Of a stretch of 64,000 bases of DNA, positions 12,924 through 24,600 are shown piece after piece. Position 1 is the first letter of the stretch. Each line of letters starts with the position of its first letter. Origin of the DNA: Scleroderma bovista (taxonomy: Eukaryota; Basidiomycota; Agaricomycetes; Boletales; Sclerodermataceae); the NCBI GenBank assembly GCA_037178675.1, contig JAYMGJ010000514.1:1-64000 (forward strand), written 5' to 3'. The notes below the pieces were generated by a model. That model saw only the letters and a program-made list of their open reading frames with translations, was not told the origin of the DNA and searched no databases. Made by a program: the position numbers and the translations under genes.

Positions 12924-15024
12924 CTAATCCTCCTCGTTCTCTGAACCAAAACGCACGATGTCCATGCCTGTTTTCTCGGCTAAAAAGTACCTATCCTCTG
13001 CTACTCCATGAATGACAGGGCGATGCGGAATCATGGCAACAACCGATCGAATGTCCGTGATCCTGACCATCTGCAAACTCTCCTCACCAAGCTTCGTGCA
13101 CGAAGCCAAGACGCCATACGACCGCTCAAGTAAGTGAGGGTGGGGTTAGAATACAGCGTGACAAGAGCGACATCAACAAATTGCAGGCGATCTTGGGCAT
13201 TCCGTTCTTCATTTGCATCGTGCCAGTCATCTACTTCCCTAGCAAGCCTTGTAAAGTAGCGCACTTCCGCGATCCGGTCTCCACCATTAAAAGAGATCTG
13301 AATTGTGTCATAGATCAACGTCAAAATCATTTTAAAGATTGACGTACCTTGACATTGCGAGCCATGCGGATGTCTTCTGGTGCGCGCTGCAATTCTTGGT
13401 ATTCAGACCGGGCGATCTGACCATTGGGCAGGCGAAGACGTGCCCAGCGGCGTATTTTGGGTGTGTGTGGCAGTCCGAGATAATCTGCGATGACCCTCGC
13501 ATCATCTCCGTGAACTGTAGTGAGATGCTTGTCACGTTTGGCCAGAAGAACATAGCCATTTCCGAGGTCAGCAGATGCACGTGGGCTTACATTCTCGGGA
13601 GGATCGAAGTGTGGGATCATGGCTTTCAGAGCGTTAACTTGACAACGACGAATACCTTGCTGTGCAAGGTTAGAAAAAGGATCCGAAGGCTGTCGGATCT
13701 CTTGGCCAAGATTGCCGATTGTCCTCTCCATTGTCCACTGGGACGAACAAATCGGCGAGCCGACACGAGTTGCTTCTGATGCAAGGTGACACGTAAGGTG
13801 AACACATGGACGGATGAATGGAATGCGGTCGACACGGCGCTGGTAGAAGATCCTCTCAAACTCTGGTTCCCACTCTGCAATGAGCTGGCAAGCGCGCTGA
13901 AGCTGAGCAGGGGTGATGCTGTATTGTGCCATGATTCGAAGGCCGGCGACAAATTTGCAGAAGTTTCGCCAAAAGCGCTCGGGAAGGATTCCATACAGTA
14001 GGGCCGGACATAGAGAGTATATCCAGGTAATATATTCAGTCGCCTTGTACCATGAGTTAGCATGGAGACTGGGGTCACGGGGAGCTACATCAAATGAGCC
14101 GGGTAGATACATCCTGCAGGCAGCGACGGCACGACCATGGGCTTCCCAGGTCGCAATATCCTTGAAAATGGCCCAATCCCAGTTGGCTTGACTGTCTGTA
14201 GGAGCACAGTCAAATTTGCCGTGCCAAAGGTCGAGCCAGAGAGCAGCCATGTTCGCCCCACTCAGATGCATCATTTCAGAGGAAAATACCTCTGGAATGC
14301 CTTGAATAAGTTGTGGCTGGAGGCCAAGCAAAATACTTGGGCCCACGATGCCAGTCTCCAAGCGTCGGGTCTCGTACACGCGCTGTGTTGGTGAGTTAAG
14401 AATGTGCAAGAGGCGTTGGATGTATACATGTGAGTCGCTCGGCCCGATATCATAGACATCGATGTCAGGGTGGTCACATCCACGTACATTGTAGTCATCG
14501 GGCTTGAGGAGGACTGGATAGTATTGAGGTGCACCGGGCTTACGACATCCGTTCAAGGGACGGAGCATCCGACAACCATTCTTTCCCTGATGTCCGACAA
14601 AATTGCTTAAGGTCAGCAGCCCAGGGCCATCAGCACATGCTAGAAACAAGAAGAGCCGCAAAATAAATTCACGATCTTGGGACGCGTCCCAGATGCAGAG
14701 TCCCTCCCGCTGTACAGCAGAGAGGTGGTGTAAGCCTGGGAAGAGAAATGAGTCGATGATCTTCGGCTTTTTGGGACCAGGAATGATCGCCCCCGGAAGA
14801 ACATGTTTCTTTTTGTAGCGATATTCGGGGGACAGGTTGAGTATGATCCATATATAAATCCAGCAGTCAGAGTCTTTGCTCTCGTATAACTGCGCGCTGT
14901 CAATCGATAACATGAGCAATATGTCGTTTTGCTGGATCTTGTTCTGAGTGACCGCGTCGAGATAAGCCTGACCGCAGAATACATCATCATACGTGTCAAC
15001 CAAGCCATCATTCCGCTGGAGTTC
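12924..15024 (-). pseudogene. CACTA transposase (Tnp2), 3' part
   Basis: This is the catalytic and C-terminal part of a Tnp2-type transposase. It is cut from its 5' part (20951-22181) by the copia insertion. Diagnostic text includes MLSIDSAQLYESKDSDCW, with a candidate catalytic Asp, then PGPKKPKIIDSFLFPGLHHL and, further on, SQWTMERTIGNLGQEIRQPS. An intron (donor just after NVK, 49 nt) leads to the last exon. Around 13140 the frame changes by one nucleotide, in the run read as AACCCCACC on the coding strand. The Tnp2-like text then resumes (SCTKLGEESLQMV, SVVAMIPHRP) to a TAG at 12924. At least the copia insertion and this frameshift inactivate it. Confidence 0.85.
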
Positions 15025-15312
15025 TGTTGAAGTCGCATGTGCACCCGGCGTAAACCGTCGATGAAGTGCGCACAAGACTGCGACCCATATTAGTGTAGAC
15101 TTAGTAATAGTCCTCTTTAGAGTAGATGTTACATGTCACACGTCACACGTCACAGTCACGTGTCACACTATTTGTTGTATATAAACAGTGTCCACCGCTT
15201 ATATAATATAACAGCTTTTAACCAGCTACTGCTACCATCTCTGGTTGTGCACTCCACCCAACAGGTGAGTTGGAGTAGCAGTTCCTCTACGTATATAGGT
15301 ATTGCTTCAACA
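15025..15312 (+). repeat. 5' LTR of the copia element
   Basis: 288 bp, ending CTTCAACA. It holds a TATA-like TGTATATAAACAG and, just upstream, a cluster of GTCACACGTCACA-type direct repeats that probably bind an activator. The 3' LTR lacks 14 nt of this cluster, while the solo LTR at 29985 keeps it, so the long form is ancestral. Confidence 0.93.
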
Positions 15313-15326
15313 GGTTATGAGCCCTG
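15313..15326 (+). other. Primer-binding site, half-tRNA type
   Basis: The 14 nt directly after the 5' LTR, GGTTATGAGCCCTG, are complementary to the anticodon arm of yeast initiator tRNA-Met (as I recall that sequence), not to its 3' end. Drosophila copia and yeast Ty5 prime the same way, from an internally cut tRNA-iMet. This match supports the copia assignment. Confidence 0.75.
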
Positions 15327-15404
15327 TGAGCGCACTGTGTGCAGCAATGCACCAGGCAGTGCTCCAGCTCCCTGAGCGTCGCTTTAACTAGCTTAATGCT
15401 GTGG

Positions 15405-15575
15405 ACCACAGTGAGCTCCTAGCTGAGCCCCTGCACAGCCACAAGGCGAAGTCGGTCGACGACTTGCGCCCAACAGTGAGCTCCTAGTTGAGCACCTGTA
15501 CTGCCACAGGCGAAGTTCGTCGATGACTTGCGCCAACCATGGCGAACATCGTCGACGACTTGCGCTGGCAATGAC
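15405..15575 (+). repeat. Tandem repeat in the copia leader
   Basis: Two imperfect units of about 70 bp, plus a partial third, share the phrases AGTGAGCTCCTAG, GAGC-CCTG and GTCGACGACTTGCGCC. They lie in the untranslated leader between the primer-binding site and gag. They may be a packaging or translation element, but this is unproven. Confidence 0.6.
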
Positions 15576-15697
15576 CTAGTCATGAGTTAGCTGTTGACAG
15601 AAGTGCTTTCACTAGCACTCAGGTGTTTTCTTCTTTTCTTGCTTGTCCATTGTCGCATTCACTTGCTGACTCCGTTGACTCCCAACAGAACATCACC

Positions 15698-18600
15698 ATG
15701 TCCAGCACTCTCAACAAGATGGTTCCCGTGTTCACTGGCTCCAACTGGCAGCAGTGGCACACCTCCATGCAGGCCTACCTTTGGGCACAAGGCCAATGGT
15801 ATGTTTACTCGACGATGCAACCCGTTGCCGGTCACGATGACCATAAGGAGTGGGATGACAACACCGAGAGAGCGCTTGGTAACATCACCTTGTGCCTCGC
15901 CCCCTCCATCCAGGTCGCTGTCTCCAACCTCGACAATGTTAAAGACATCTGGGACCACCTCAAAAAGAACTTCGGCGCCCCCAGTATCGGCTCTGCCTAC
16001 GCCGAGCTTAGCAAGCTCCTGGCGACGACCATTCCCGCTGGCTCCCATCCCACTCCGGCTATCACCAAGGTGCTTAGCCACTTTGCCTATCTCAAAGATG
16101 CCAGCTTCGAGTTTCCTGCCCCCGTGCAGGCAATGATCATCCTCTGCAAGCTCCCTCCTACTATGGAGGTTGTAGCTCAAATTCTTAGCCAGACGTCGCC
16201 TGACGAGATCAAGAATCTGAAGCCTGACGGGATCGTCAAGGCTGCCACGCTCTCATTCGAGCAGAAAGGCACCTCTTCGCGCGCCGGTGGTAAGGGCCCC
16301 CAGGCCAATAAGCTTAGCGCTGTGAAGCACAAGCCAGCTGACCCCAAGTTCGCCCAGCAGCAGCAGCAGCCCCAGAGGCAGCAGCAGCAGCAAGGCGGGT
16401 CCAACGGCGGTATGAGCGGAAACGCTCCTGCCCAAGGACAGGGAGGCTGCACTCGACGTGGCGGCAAGAAGGCTCGCGCTCGCCGTGAGAACGCCCAACA
16501 GGCCGCCTTTGCTACTTACATCCACTACGATGGACCAGAGCCCACCGTCGACCCTCGCGCCTTGGCCCACACTCCCGGTGCTGCCCACTACGGCCCCCCC
16601 GCATTCGAAAATACCATCAAGGCTTTTGACTTGGCACACCGCTTGGGGGTAGAGCCCTCCTGCCAAACCATCCGCACCCTCGACCAAGTTGTGTCGATGG
16701 CGAGTGCAAACCTGGACCAGCCCAAGGCCGGTCCCTCCTCGTTGAAGCGCCCTCGTCTCGAGGAGCGCATCACAATGTATGAGGAGGATGCCATCTCCCT
16801 TGGGGATGAAGAGCCCTTTGCTCACAAGCCGTTCGCTGATGACGAGTTCGATGAGATCGATGCGATGGTCCTCGACTGCTACAATGCGATGTCGATGGCG
16901 ATGGGCGTGGAGGCCAGCCTTTTCAGGCAAGTACCTTCTGTACGTGTGCTGACCGACACTGACACGCTCCCTTTACATGTGCGCTACACGCCGTCACTGT
17001 ATATAGCGAGCAGTAACTACAATTTGTTGTGTTGTGTCTCGAGTAATGCATATATTTGTTCGTGTTCGAATAATGCACGCTGTGCTGGATGTAAGGGAAA
17101 AATGGTCGATGATAGCGAACTCTCTGGTGCTTTCTGGCTACTAGACTCTGGCGCATCACGCCACTTTACCGGTGACATAGGTGATTTCGCCTCCTATAAT
17201 GCGCTAAAGCGAGCGCACTACGCCAAAACTGCAAATGGTGTAGCACTAATTGCTGGCATTGGCACGGTATTACTCCGGTGCCTAGACCACAACTCAGGGG
17301 ATGAGAAAGTTATCACACTCACCCAAGTGCTCCATATGCCAGGCGCTACTGCATGCCTTATTTCTATGGGCGAAATGCTCCAGCGTAACTATAAAGTCAC
17401 TGGCGATAAGCGAGGCATTAGCCTCATTTATAAAGCTGAACACCTATGGTTTGGGCCAGACCCAGAAGATGATCGCAACATCATTTTCGGGATTAGATCT
17501 ATCCCGATAATTAGATCTAACTATATTGCCTCCGTGAGCAAAGTCGATTACGACATTATGCACCGGAGATTCGGGCACCCCTCGAAGGAAGTACTCCAAC
17601 GCGCACAAAAACATACGCAGCGCTTCCCGGAGATTCACTTTCCTACTGAGGACTGTGTTTGCCCTGGATGTGCTCTTGGCAAGATGCCCAATCAAGCTTT
17701 CCCAGAGAACGAGAGACATGCTTCTAAGCCCTTCGAGCTAGTGCACTCTGATCTCAAATCCTTCCCGGTTACGTCATACTGGAAGTTTAAATATGTTATC
17801 ACCTTCTACGACGACTATACTTCTCACGCCTGGACTATGCCTCTTCGCTCCAAAGCTGCAGCGATTATGGCTGCCAAAGATTTCCTTGAAATGGTGCGCG
17901 TCCAACATGATACGCACGTCGTTGGATGGATGTCCGATGCCGGCGGAGAGTATAAATCCGATCTATTTGATTGAGCACTCCTTGAGAAAGGAATTAAAAT
18001 ATACCAAAGTGCTCCAAGAACCCCCATGCAGAATGGCCGCGCCGAGCGTCTAGGGCGCACTCTCATGGATAAAGCTGAGTCTATGCGGCATCAAGCCTGC
18101 ATTCCTGACTCCTGGTGGGAATTTGCGTTCGCTCATGCAACTCACCTTTACAACCGTACTCCGGTAGCTCGCCTGCGATGGCGCACCCCCCACGAAATGC
18201 TTAAGGGGGAGATGCCTAACATCGACCACCTACGTGTATTTGGCTGTGGAGCCTTTGTCTACCTCCCAGCCTCGGCTCGAGCAAATAAGATGGCTCCCAA
18301 GTCGGAGCTTATGACCTATGTCGGTGTTGCCCCTGGCAATGAGTGCAACTTCTTGTTTATGCGCTCCACCAATGCAGTGTTTACCGCTGCTCACGCCGTC
18401 TTTGACGAGCATCATTTCCCTCGCTGCCCCAAAAACAGGCGCGAACCTCTCGAGAACCCTTTCGGAAGGGCAAATCCGAAACCAGCCACTGATCGACCAG
18501 GAAATTCCCCTGATGATACTGACAGTGATGACGATGTGGAACATGACCATGGCTACCCACATCCCCAAGTGCAGGATGACAATCCAAAGCGCGAGGAACC

Positions 18601-20625
18601 TGAGGCTCCTGAGGAAGAGCCTAATCAAATAAATCCTCCCCATATGCCATCTCCAGTGCCTCCACCGGCACCGAGAACACCTTCACCGGCGAGAAATCCG
18701 CCACCTCCGGCACTGCAGCGCCCTGGCCGAGCTGAACGCCGCCAGAATGCGCCACGACCCCCTGCAGTGAATATCCCTGCCCGCCCCCAACGTGAACGTA
18801 GAGCGCCATTGCGCCCCGGCAACGTGTATGGTGAGCGGCGACATCCCATTGAGCAACTCCGGGATATTGAAAGTGCCTCTTGATGGCGAGAAACAGTGGG
18901 TGAGGTCCCTAGACCCCCACAACCGGACACACCAGACCATGTTCCTGGTGATTTCCCGACACCTCTGCAACGCCCAGTGAGGAAGATGTGCAAAAGATGT
19001 GCGAGGAAGGGGGAGCAAACCTAGTCCGTTATCTGATGGGCAAAGCCCTCGAAACCCGCGAGCCTCAATATGAGAGCATCCGCAACTGGTCCTACAAGGA
19101 CATCGCTCGCTTACCCCAAGCTGAGCAGAAACTCTGGCGACTTGCTTGCCAAGAAGAGCTCGACGTGCTGCGAAAGCGCAAAGTCTTTGAGCTAGTTGAC
19201 TGTCCCCGAGACCGGAAGGTCATTAAGAATCGATGGGTCTTTGACGTGAAGTCAGATGGCCGCAAGAAAGCCCGCTTAGTAGCGAAAGGCTTCTCCCAGG
19301 TCGAGGGATTAGATTTCGACCAGGTCTTCTCACCAGTCGTGCGCTTTGAAACAGTGCGCCTCATGCTTGCACTTGCTGCACTTGAAAACTGGTATATTAC
19401 TGGACTCGATGTTCGGAGCGCCTACTTGTATGGCAAGCTCGACGAAGAGATCTATATGGAACAACCCGAAGGGTTTGCAGTTCCCGGGCAAGAGCACAAA
19501 GTGCTCCGCCTCTGGCGTGCCCTCTATGGCCTTAAACAGGCCGGCCTAGCTTGGTGGTGCACACTCGATGAGTCTCTCAAAGAGCTTGGGTTTGAGCGCC
19601 TTAAATCAGAAGCAGGCATCTTCTTCTACAAGAAGAAAGGCACCAACATCGTCATTGGTATTATCTACATTGACGACACTTTATTCTGTGGCCCTAACAA
19701 GGCTGTTGTTGATGCCATCAAAGCGCAGTTCATGCGCAAATGGGAGTGCAGAGACCTTGGAGAACCTAAGGAGTTCCTCCGAATGCGAATCACTCGCAAG
19801 GGTTGCGCTATCCACTTGGACCAATGCGCGTACCTACAAAAGGTCATTGAACGCTGCAGCACGCTCAATGCAAAGTCCGCAAGCACCCCACTGCCGGCTG
19901 GCTACTATGCCGCCAAAAATACAGAGCCTGTTGATGCGGAACTCCGCTCCCGTTTCCAGACGGTTATTGGGTCCCTTCTGTACCTTATGTTAGGCACTAG
20001 GCCCGACATTGCCTTTGCAGTCACCCATCTCTCGCGCCATGCCGCAAACCCATCCCAGGACCACCTAAGCAAAGCGCTGTATATCTGTCGCTACTTGATT
20101 GGTACACCTAATTACTCCCTAGTGTACAATGGTGGATCCGGTGCTGGCCTGATTGCATGCACGGACTCAGATTGGGGATCAGACCCTATCTCTCGCCTCT
20201 CACAGACAGGTTTCTACCTGAAGCTTGCAGATGGCTTGATCAGTTGGACTTCTCGTGCGCAGAAGACTATTGCGTACTCGTCCACTGAGGCTGAATACAT
20301 GGCTTTGAACGATTGCGCTCGCCAAGTCACCTGGATTCGGAGTCTACTCGGTGAGCTCAGCTATAAGCTGAAAGCTATCCCGATTTGCGGTGATAATCAG
20401 GGGTCCATATTTATGGCATCCAACCCTGTAATGGAGCCTTGCTCCAAGCACATCGACATCCGCTACCACGGAATCCGCGAGTCAGTCGCGAAAGGTAACG
20501 TGGAACTATTCTTCATTGATGGTGCTGAGAATCCCGCCGATCTGCTCACCAAGAACTTACCACGCGAGAAATTCGTGAAGTTCAGAGCTCAACTAGGCTT
20601 ACAGTTTCCCTCTGGCAGCATCTAG
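15698..20625 (+). pseudogene. copia gag-pol polyprotein, disrupted
   Basis: Starts at ATG 15698 (MSSTLNKMVPVFTGSNWQQW), a Gag typical of fungal copia, followed by a Gln-rich stretch and no evident CCHC knuckle. The protease active site is LLDSGASRHF. Pre-integrase and integrase follow, with HRRFGHPS, CPGC, the Asp residues of HSDLKSFP and SDAGGEY, and the Glu in QNGRAERL. The reverse transcriptase has YIDD, and RNase H has TDSDWGSD, STEAEYMAL and GDNQGS. Lesions are TGA at 17972-17974 inside integrase, TGA at 18881-18883, and a one-base frameshift near 18960-18980, all before the RT domain. RT and RNase H themselves are open to the stop at 20625. The protein ends 46 nt before the 3' LTR. Confidence 0.92.
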
Positions 20626-20661
20626 CGCCTTATTCGCTGAAGTGCTCTACGTGCAGCACAG

Positions 20662-20671
20662 CAAGGGGGAG
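20662..20671 (+). other. Polypurine tract
   Basis: A purine run containing AAGGGGGAG directly abuts the 3' LTR. This is the expected primer for plus-strand DNA synthesis. Confidence 0.75.
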
Positions 20672-20945
20672 TGTTGAAGTCGCACGTGCACCCGGCATAA
20701 ACCATTGATGAAGTGCGCACAAGACTGCGACCCATATTAGTGTAGACTTAGTAATAGTCCTCTTTAGAGTAGATGTTACACGTCACAGTCACGTGTCACA
20801 CTATTTGTTGTATATAAACAGTGTCCACCGCTTATATAATATAACAGCTCTTAACCAGCTACCGCTACCATCTCTGGTTGTGCACTCCACCCAACAGGTG
20901 AGTTGGAGTAGCAGTTCCTCTACGTATATAGGTATTGCTTCAACA
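20672..20945 (+). repeat. 3' LTR of the copia element
   Basis: 274 bp with the same ends as the 5' LTR. It has several substitutions (for example CGGCATAAACCATT against CGGCGTAAACCGTC) and lacks 14 nt of the GTCACACGTCACA cluster. Confidence 0.93.
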
Positions 20946-22181
20946 AGTTCTTGAAAGATCCGGTGTGTCCGTTGCTCACGATAACGCATCTTCTCAGCGC
21001 TCTCAGGATGTCGCCAGAGTGATTGGAGCTGGGGAGCGATGGGGATAGTATGAAATACAGCACGCGGATGTTTAATCCTTCCGTTGCTCCTGTCGAATCT
21101 GACCTGGTCATACCGCGGCTCAGAGCACTCCGGACAAGAGTCGAGGTTGGCAAAAGGGCCAACATATGCAGCACAAGAATTAATACACATATCTTTGACG
21201 ACGGATGTGACTCCGCTGAGATCAGCGAGGATGCGCTTTGTTTGATGAAAACTTGGAAGTTCGACATCTGCAAAACACTGTTTGATTGCTCTTTGAATTT
21301 TTTCATATGTACTTTCAGATGAATGTTCGAGCGCAATAAACATCGAGAGGGCGAGTTCAGTATAGCGATCGTCCACACGAAGAGGGGCTTTTGGCGGGTT
21401 ACGAAGCTGCTCAAGAGGTTCCCCAGTTAGTCCGATACTGTCGTCAAGTGATGCACCTCGGATTGTTTGAATAAAGGACATGCTCTGCTGGAGCTTTGGT
21501 AGCTTGGCCATATTCGCGAGCTCATCCAGATTAAGATCGACCAGTGGGTTGGGACGGACATTATCGTCAGGGGGCGGAGGCGGTGGAGGCGGAGGCGAAG
21601 GCGGTGGAAGTGGTGGTGTTGATGGAGGTAGAAAATCATCATAGTCTAGCTCTAAAGAGAAGTAATTATCACGACCACGTCGCTGTGCTCCACCTGTAAG
21701 TGAAACAGTGTCTCAAACATACCTTGATTGCCCGCAAACTCATCTTCATGTGCATTATCTCCATGGCCGTCAATGTCGTCTCCCTCAGGATGTGGTTGTG
21801 GATGGTCTCCTCCTCGCGCTTCCTCTGCAAAACCCTCCTGAAAGTCCGGAGGTACCTAGATAGTTCCTGCAACTAGAATGAGTGATTGTAATCAAATGTG
21901 CTTACCGGCGAAGATTCCTGGGTGCGCGGACATTTAGGAAGACCAGCTACACTGGGAACTTCGTCTCCAGATCATTTTTGAGTCAAGCTACTGGAAGGAC
22001 CCGCGCCAGAGCTGAGAAACGCACGAAACGCATCAGATCGCCTGGCCAACTTGATTGACTCGATCTTGTCCTCTGCGGCCTCACGCAAATGGCGGTTCCA
22101 GGTGTTTGTAGAGTGTAGCAGGCGTCGTTTCCCCTTGCAGTACTTGCGGCAGACGCACCACAGTTGGTCGATTGGCAGCAT
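20946..22181 (-). pseudogene. CACTA transposase (Tnp2), 5' part
   Basis: N-terminal part of the transposase completed at 15024-12924. A start at 22181 (MLPIDQLWCVCRKYCKGKRR) gives the Cys-rich, basic N-terminus usual in fungal CACTA transposases. Further exons carry an acidic Gly/His/Asp stretch (GDDIDGHGDNAHEDEFAG), a polyproline run near 21600 and then a Tnp2-like region (SFHQTKRILADL, CINSCAAYVGPFA, SCPECSEPRYDQ). It ends at RIFQEL, where copia inserted. I could not join the N-terminal piece to the rest across 21900-21980 without a stop, so another lesion or an unusual intron lies there. Confidence 0.8.
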
Positions 22182-22317
22182 GGCTGTATTCTGAGAAAGG
22201 TGGTAGAACCACTGCAAGAACCAGCAAGATAATCGGATTGTTTCATCGCGTAGAATGAAACGGTTGAATGCACGATGCGATCACACGAAGTTGCACAGAG
22301 AAGAATGCCAAATCGAT

Positions 22318-23054
22318 TCAATCATTGATGTGATTTGAACGTGGAATCTTATGCGCTGGTAGGGGTGTCATAGTCGCATAGCCACGCATACAGTTGTTCT
22401 TGAGGCGTCCACGAGCTTCTCGATATTTCTGCTTCAACCTGATGGAAAAGAGTTCATAAAGACGATCCAAATGATGGAAGACACTTACGTTCCCAATCAA
22501 TTGCCCAAGGAGGCTGAGAATTTCTCAGGATGTGACCCGTATAGCTCTGCATATACGTCATCGTGTTTGAAGATGTGCTTAGCAATAGCAGCTTGCACAT
22601 CTTTCTTGTTCCTCCCGGATGGTTTATCATTTGGGGAGATTGCAGGGGTAGCACTTGAGTTTCCTGCACAATCATGGAAAAGGATGTGGCGATCAGCGGG
22701 GTGAGATACAAGCCAAGCAACAAGCTTCTCTGAGCGGGTGGGATCTGCATCCCAGGAGATATTGGGAGGGGATTCCAAGGTTACTCCTTGGACAGGAGGG
22801 GGCGCAGCTGGGGGTTGGGGGATGGGTTGAAAGGTAGTATCCGAAGATTGCAGGACTGTGGACTGTTGACGTCCTTTTCCTTTGGGCCTACCACGCAAAT
22901 TTCCCCTCCCCACAGAAGACTGAGGGGGCGCTGTTGACTTTGGAGGTGCTTTTAAGGCATTGCTGGTGGTCGACATGACAGTAAGTTGAGTAGGAGGCTG
23001 CTTGACTAGGGCTTGCAGCCGTGCTGAATGACGAGGGGGTCTGATGGGAGGCAT
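22318..23054 (-). pseudogene. CACTA-associated second gene, decayed
   Basis: Starts at MPPIRPPRHSARLQALVKQ, then a Pro/Ser/Gln-rich basic segment (GRGNLRGRPKGKGRQQ, AT-hook-like). Next comes a helical domain from SEKLVAWLVSHPADRHILFH through KDVQAAIAKHIFKHDDVYAE, which looks like a Myb/SANT or MADF-type DNA-binding fold. An intron (donor GTAAGT at 22488) leads to LKQKYREARGRLKNN. Just before the donor an in-frame TGA interrupts the frame (LGN stop LGT), possibly a CGA to TGA change. The position next to Tnp2 and the likely DNA binding suggest the TnpA-like partner that recognises subterminal repeats. AGCGCCAC motifs repeat at 23112-23212. Confidence 0.55.
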
Positions 23055-23158
23055 CTTTTTGTAACTCCAACAGGCCATTGCCGACCAACTCAAAAATTCC
23101 AGAACACTTCCAGAGTGGTTCCAGCGCCACCCAGCGCCACCCTGAGCGCCACTATTAG

Positions 23159-24303
23159 CTAAATTCAGTAGTGTCAACACTTGATTACATAAGCTCTCCA
23201 AGCGCCACTACTCCCAAAACATTACATATCACACAACACATAACATCTACTGACCTAGAAATGCTACCAACAGCCTACTAATATCACATAATGCTTATAC
23301 TCAGCTGTTCCTGACATGCTTAGAGGCACAAATCATTTGAACCAAGAACATGTTGTTACTGTCCATATACACTGCAGCTTTGCACCTGCAGTACTGATAT
23401 GATGTAGCACATTTCCGCATTTTTCAAACCTTGAATGATTTGTGCCTCTAAGCATGTCAGGAACAGCTGAGTATAAGCATTATGTGATATTAGTAGGCTG
23501 TTGGTAGCATTTCTAGGTCAGTAGATGTTATGTGTTGTGTGATATGTAATGTTTTTGCATATCTCCGCATTTTGTGGGGTATTTTCCCACGCCTTCTGTA
23601 TGTTATTGTGCCCTTCCCTCCCCCACATCAAGTGGTATTGACTTGAGTAAATTGTATCCACTACTGTATGGTATCCCCCCAGCTTTTGAGATAGTCATAT
23701 TGTGCATACCTGATCTGGAGGATCATACAGCACCTATTGTTATGAAAGTGCTGTTTTCTATGCTGCTCCTCTTGGAGTGGTCAGCTGCTCACTAGATTGT
23801 ATTGGGACTTTGGTATAGCATAGTAATACCACTGGAGACCATCCAGTAGCCACCATACCTCCTAGTAATTGCCTGCCATGGTGATATGTTTGCAAAGGAA
23901 AAACATAAAACATCGCACCAGGACATGGATCCCATGCTGTGGACTGTAAATATGTTGTAGGTACATATATCCCCTGTATGGGGATGCATTCTTCGAGTTG
24001 ATATGTTGAATGTATCAAAAATGCGAACATTTTTGGTGTTTTTAAGCCTGCACTACTCTCTGGGGATACAGAGCCCCTTGCACATTTAGATGAGGGTCCA
24101 ATGGTGATCCTATAGGGTAATATGGGATACAGAATCATTTTTACAGTACATTTGGACCAGGGATGAAGCACAGAAGGGGAAGAAAAGTACCAGAACAAAG
24201 GTGGGAATATTTGAAGTCAACTATTGACCAAATATGGTAATGTTTTGGGAGTAGTGGCGCTTGGAGAGCTTATGTAATCAAGTGTTGACACTACTGAATT
24301 TAG
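23159..24303. repeat. Fold-back element with perfect 179-bp arms, interrupted
   Basis: The left arm (23159-23337) is exactly complementary to two separate segments: its inner part to 23434-23555 (122 bp) and its outer part to 24238-24303 (66 bp, 9 shared). Removing 23556-24246 gives a 454-bp element of two perfect 179-bp inverted arms around a 96-nt loop. TTA lies at 23155-23157 and 24304-24306, a possible 3-bp target duplication if one terminal base has diverged, as in PIF/Harbinger elements. It sits just upstream of the CACTA second gene. No coding capacity was seen in the core. Confidence 0.85.
23556..24237. mobile_element. 682-bp insertion with 9-bp target duplication
   Basis: It splits the right arm of the fold-back element. 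TAATGTTTT occurs on both sides (23547-23555 and 24238-24246), and the unbroken left arm shows the site held one copy before insertion. Nine-base duplications are typical of Mutator-like elements. The ends do not form clear terminal inverted repeats, and no protein is recognisable inside, so the class is uncertain. Confidence 0.65.
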
Positions 24304-24309
24304 TTAATG

Positions 24310-24600
24310 AAAACTACACAATGTTGGTAATCAACTCCAATACACAAACACTACACTACATTTCCTAATCAATAATCCGCATTTTTGGTAATCAACACTA
24401 AACAATAATGGCTAATCAGAAGTCCGCACTTTTGGTAATCAACACTACACAACATTGGGTAATCAACACTACAGATTTTGGGTAGTGCACTACAACAATA
24501 CTACACAATAATGGCTAATCAACAGTCCGCATTTTTGGTAATGAACACTATCACATCAACACTACACAACATTAGGTAATCAGTACTACACATTTTTGTT
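24310..24600. repeat. Degenerate CACTAC / GGTAATCA repeats
   Basis: Phrases such as GGTAATCAACACTACACAAC and GTCCGCATTTTTGGTAAT recur irregularly. The same family forms the ordered array at 26020-26460. The two blocks may be the ends of one element spanning about 24.3-26.46 kb. Confidence 0.6.

Larger units (their letters stand above)
15025..20945 (+). mobile_element. Ty1/copia LTR retrotransposon in a CACTA gene
   Basis: This is a complete 5.9-kb element with LTRs of 288 and 274 bp (both TGTTGAAG...CTTCAACA), a primer-binding site, gag-pol and a polypurine tract. The order protease, integrase, reverse transcriptase, RNase H defines Ty1/copia. It is flanked by a 5-bp target duplication AGTTC (15020-15024 and 20946-20950). 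Removing it and one repeat rejoins the host Tnp2 frame (RIFQEL then QRNDGLVDTYDD). The LTRs differ by several substitutions and a 14-nt indel, so the insertion is not very recent. Gag-pol carries two nonsense codons and a frameshift, so the element is non-autonomous. Confidence 0.95.

Noticed and set aside
23216..23555. Two independent nested palindromes at 23.2-24.3 kb
   Set aside because: Both are explained by one element with 179-bp arms whose right arm was split by a 682-bp insertion with 9-bp duplication.
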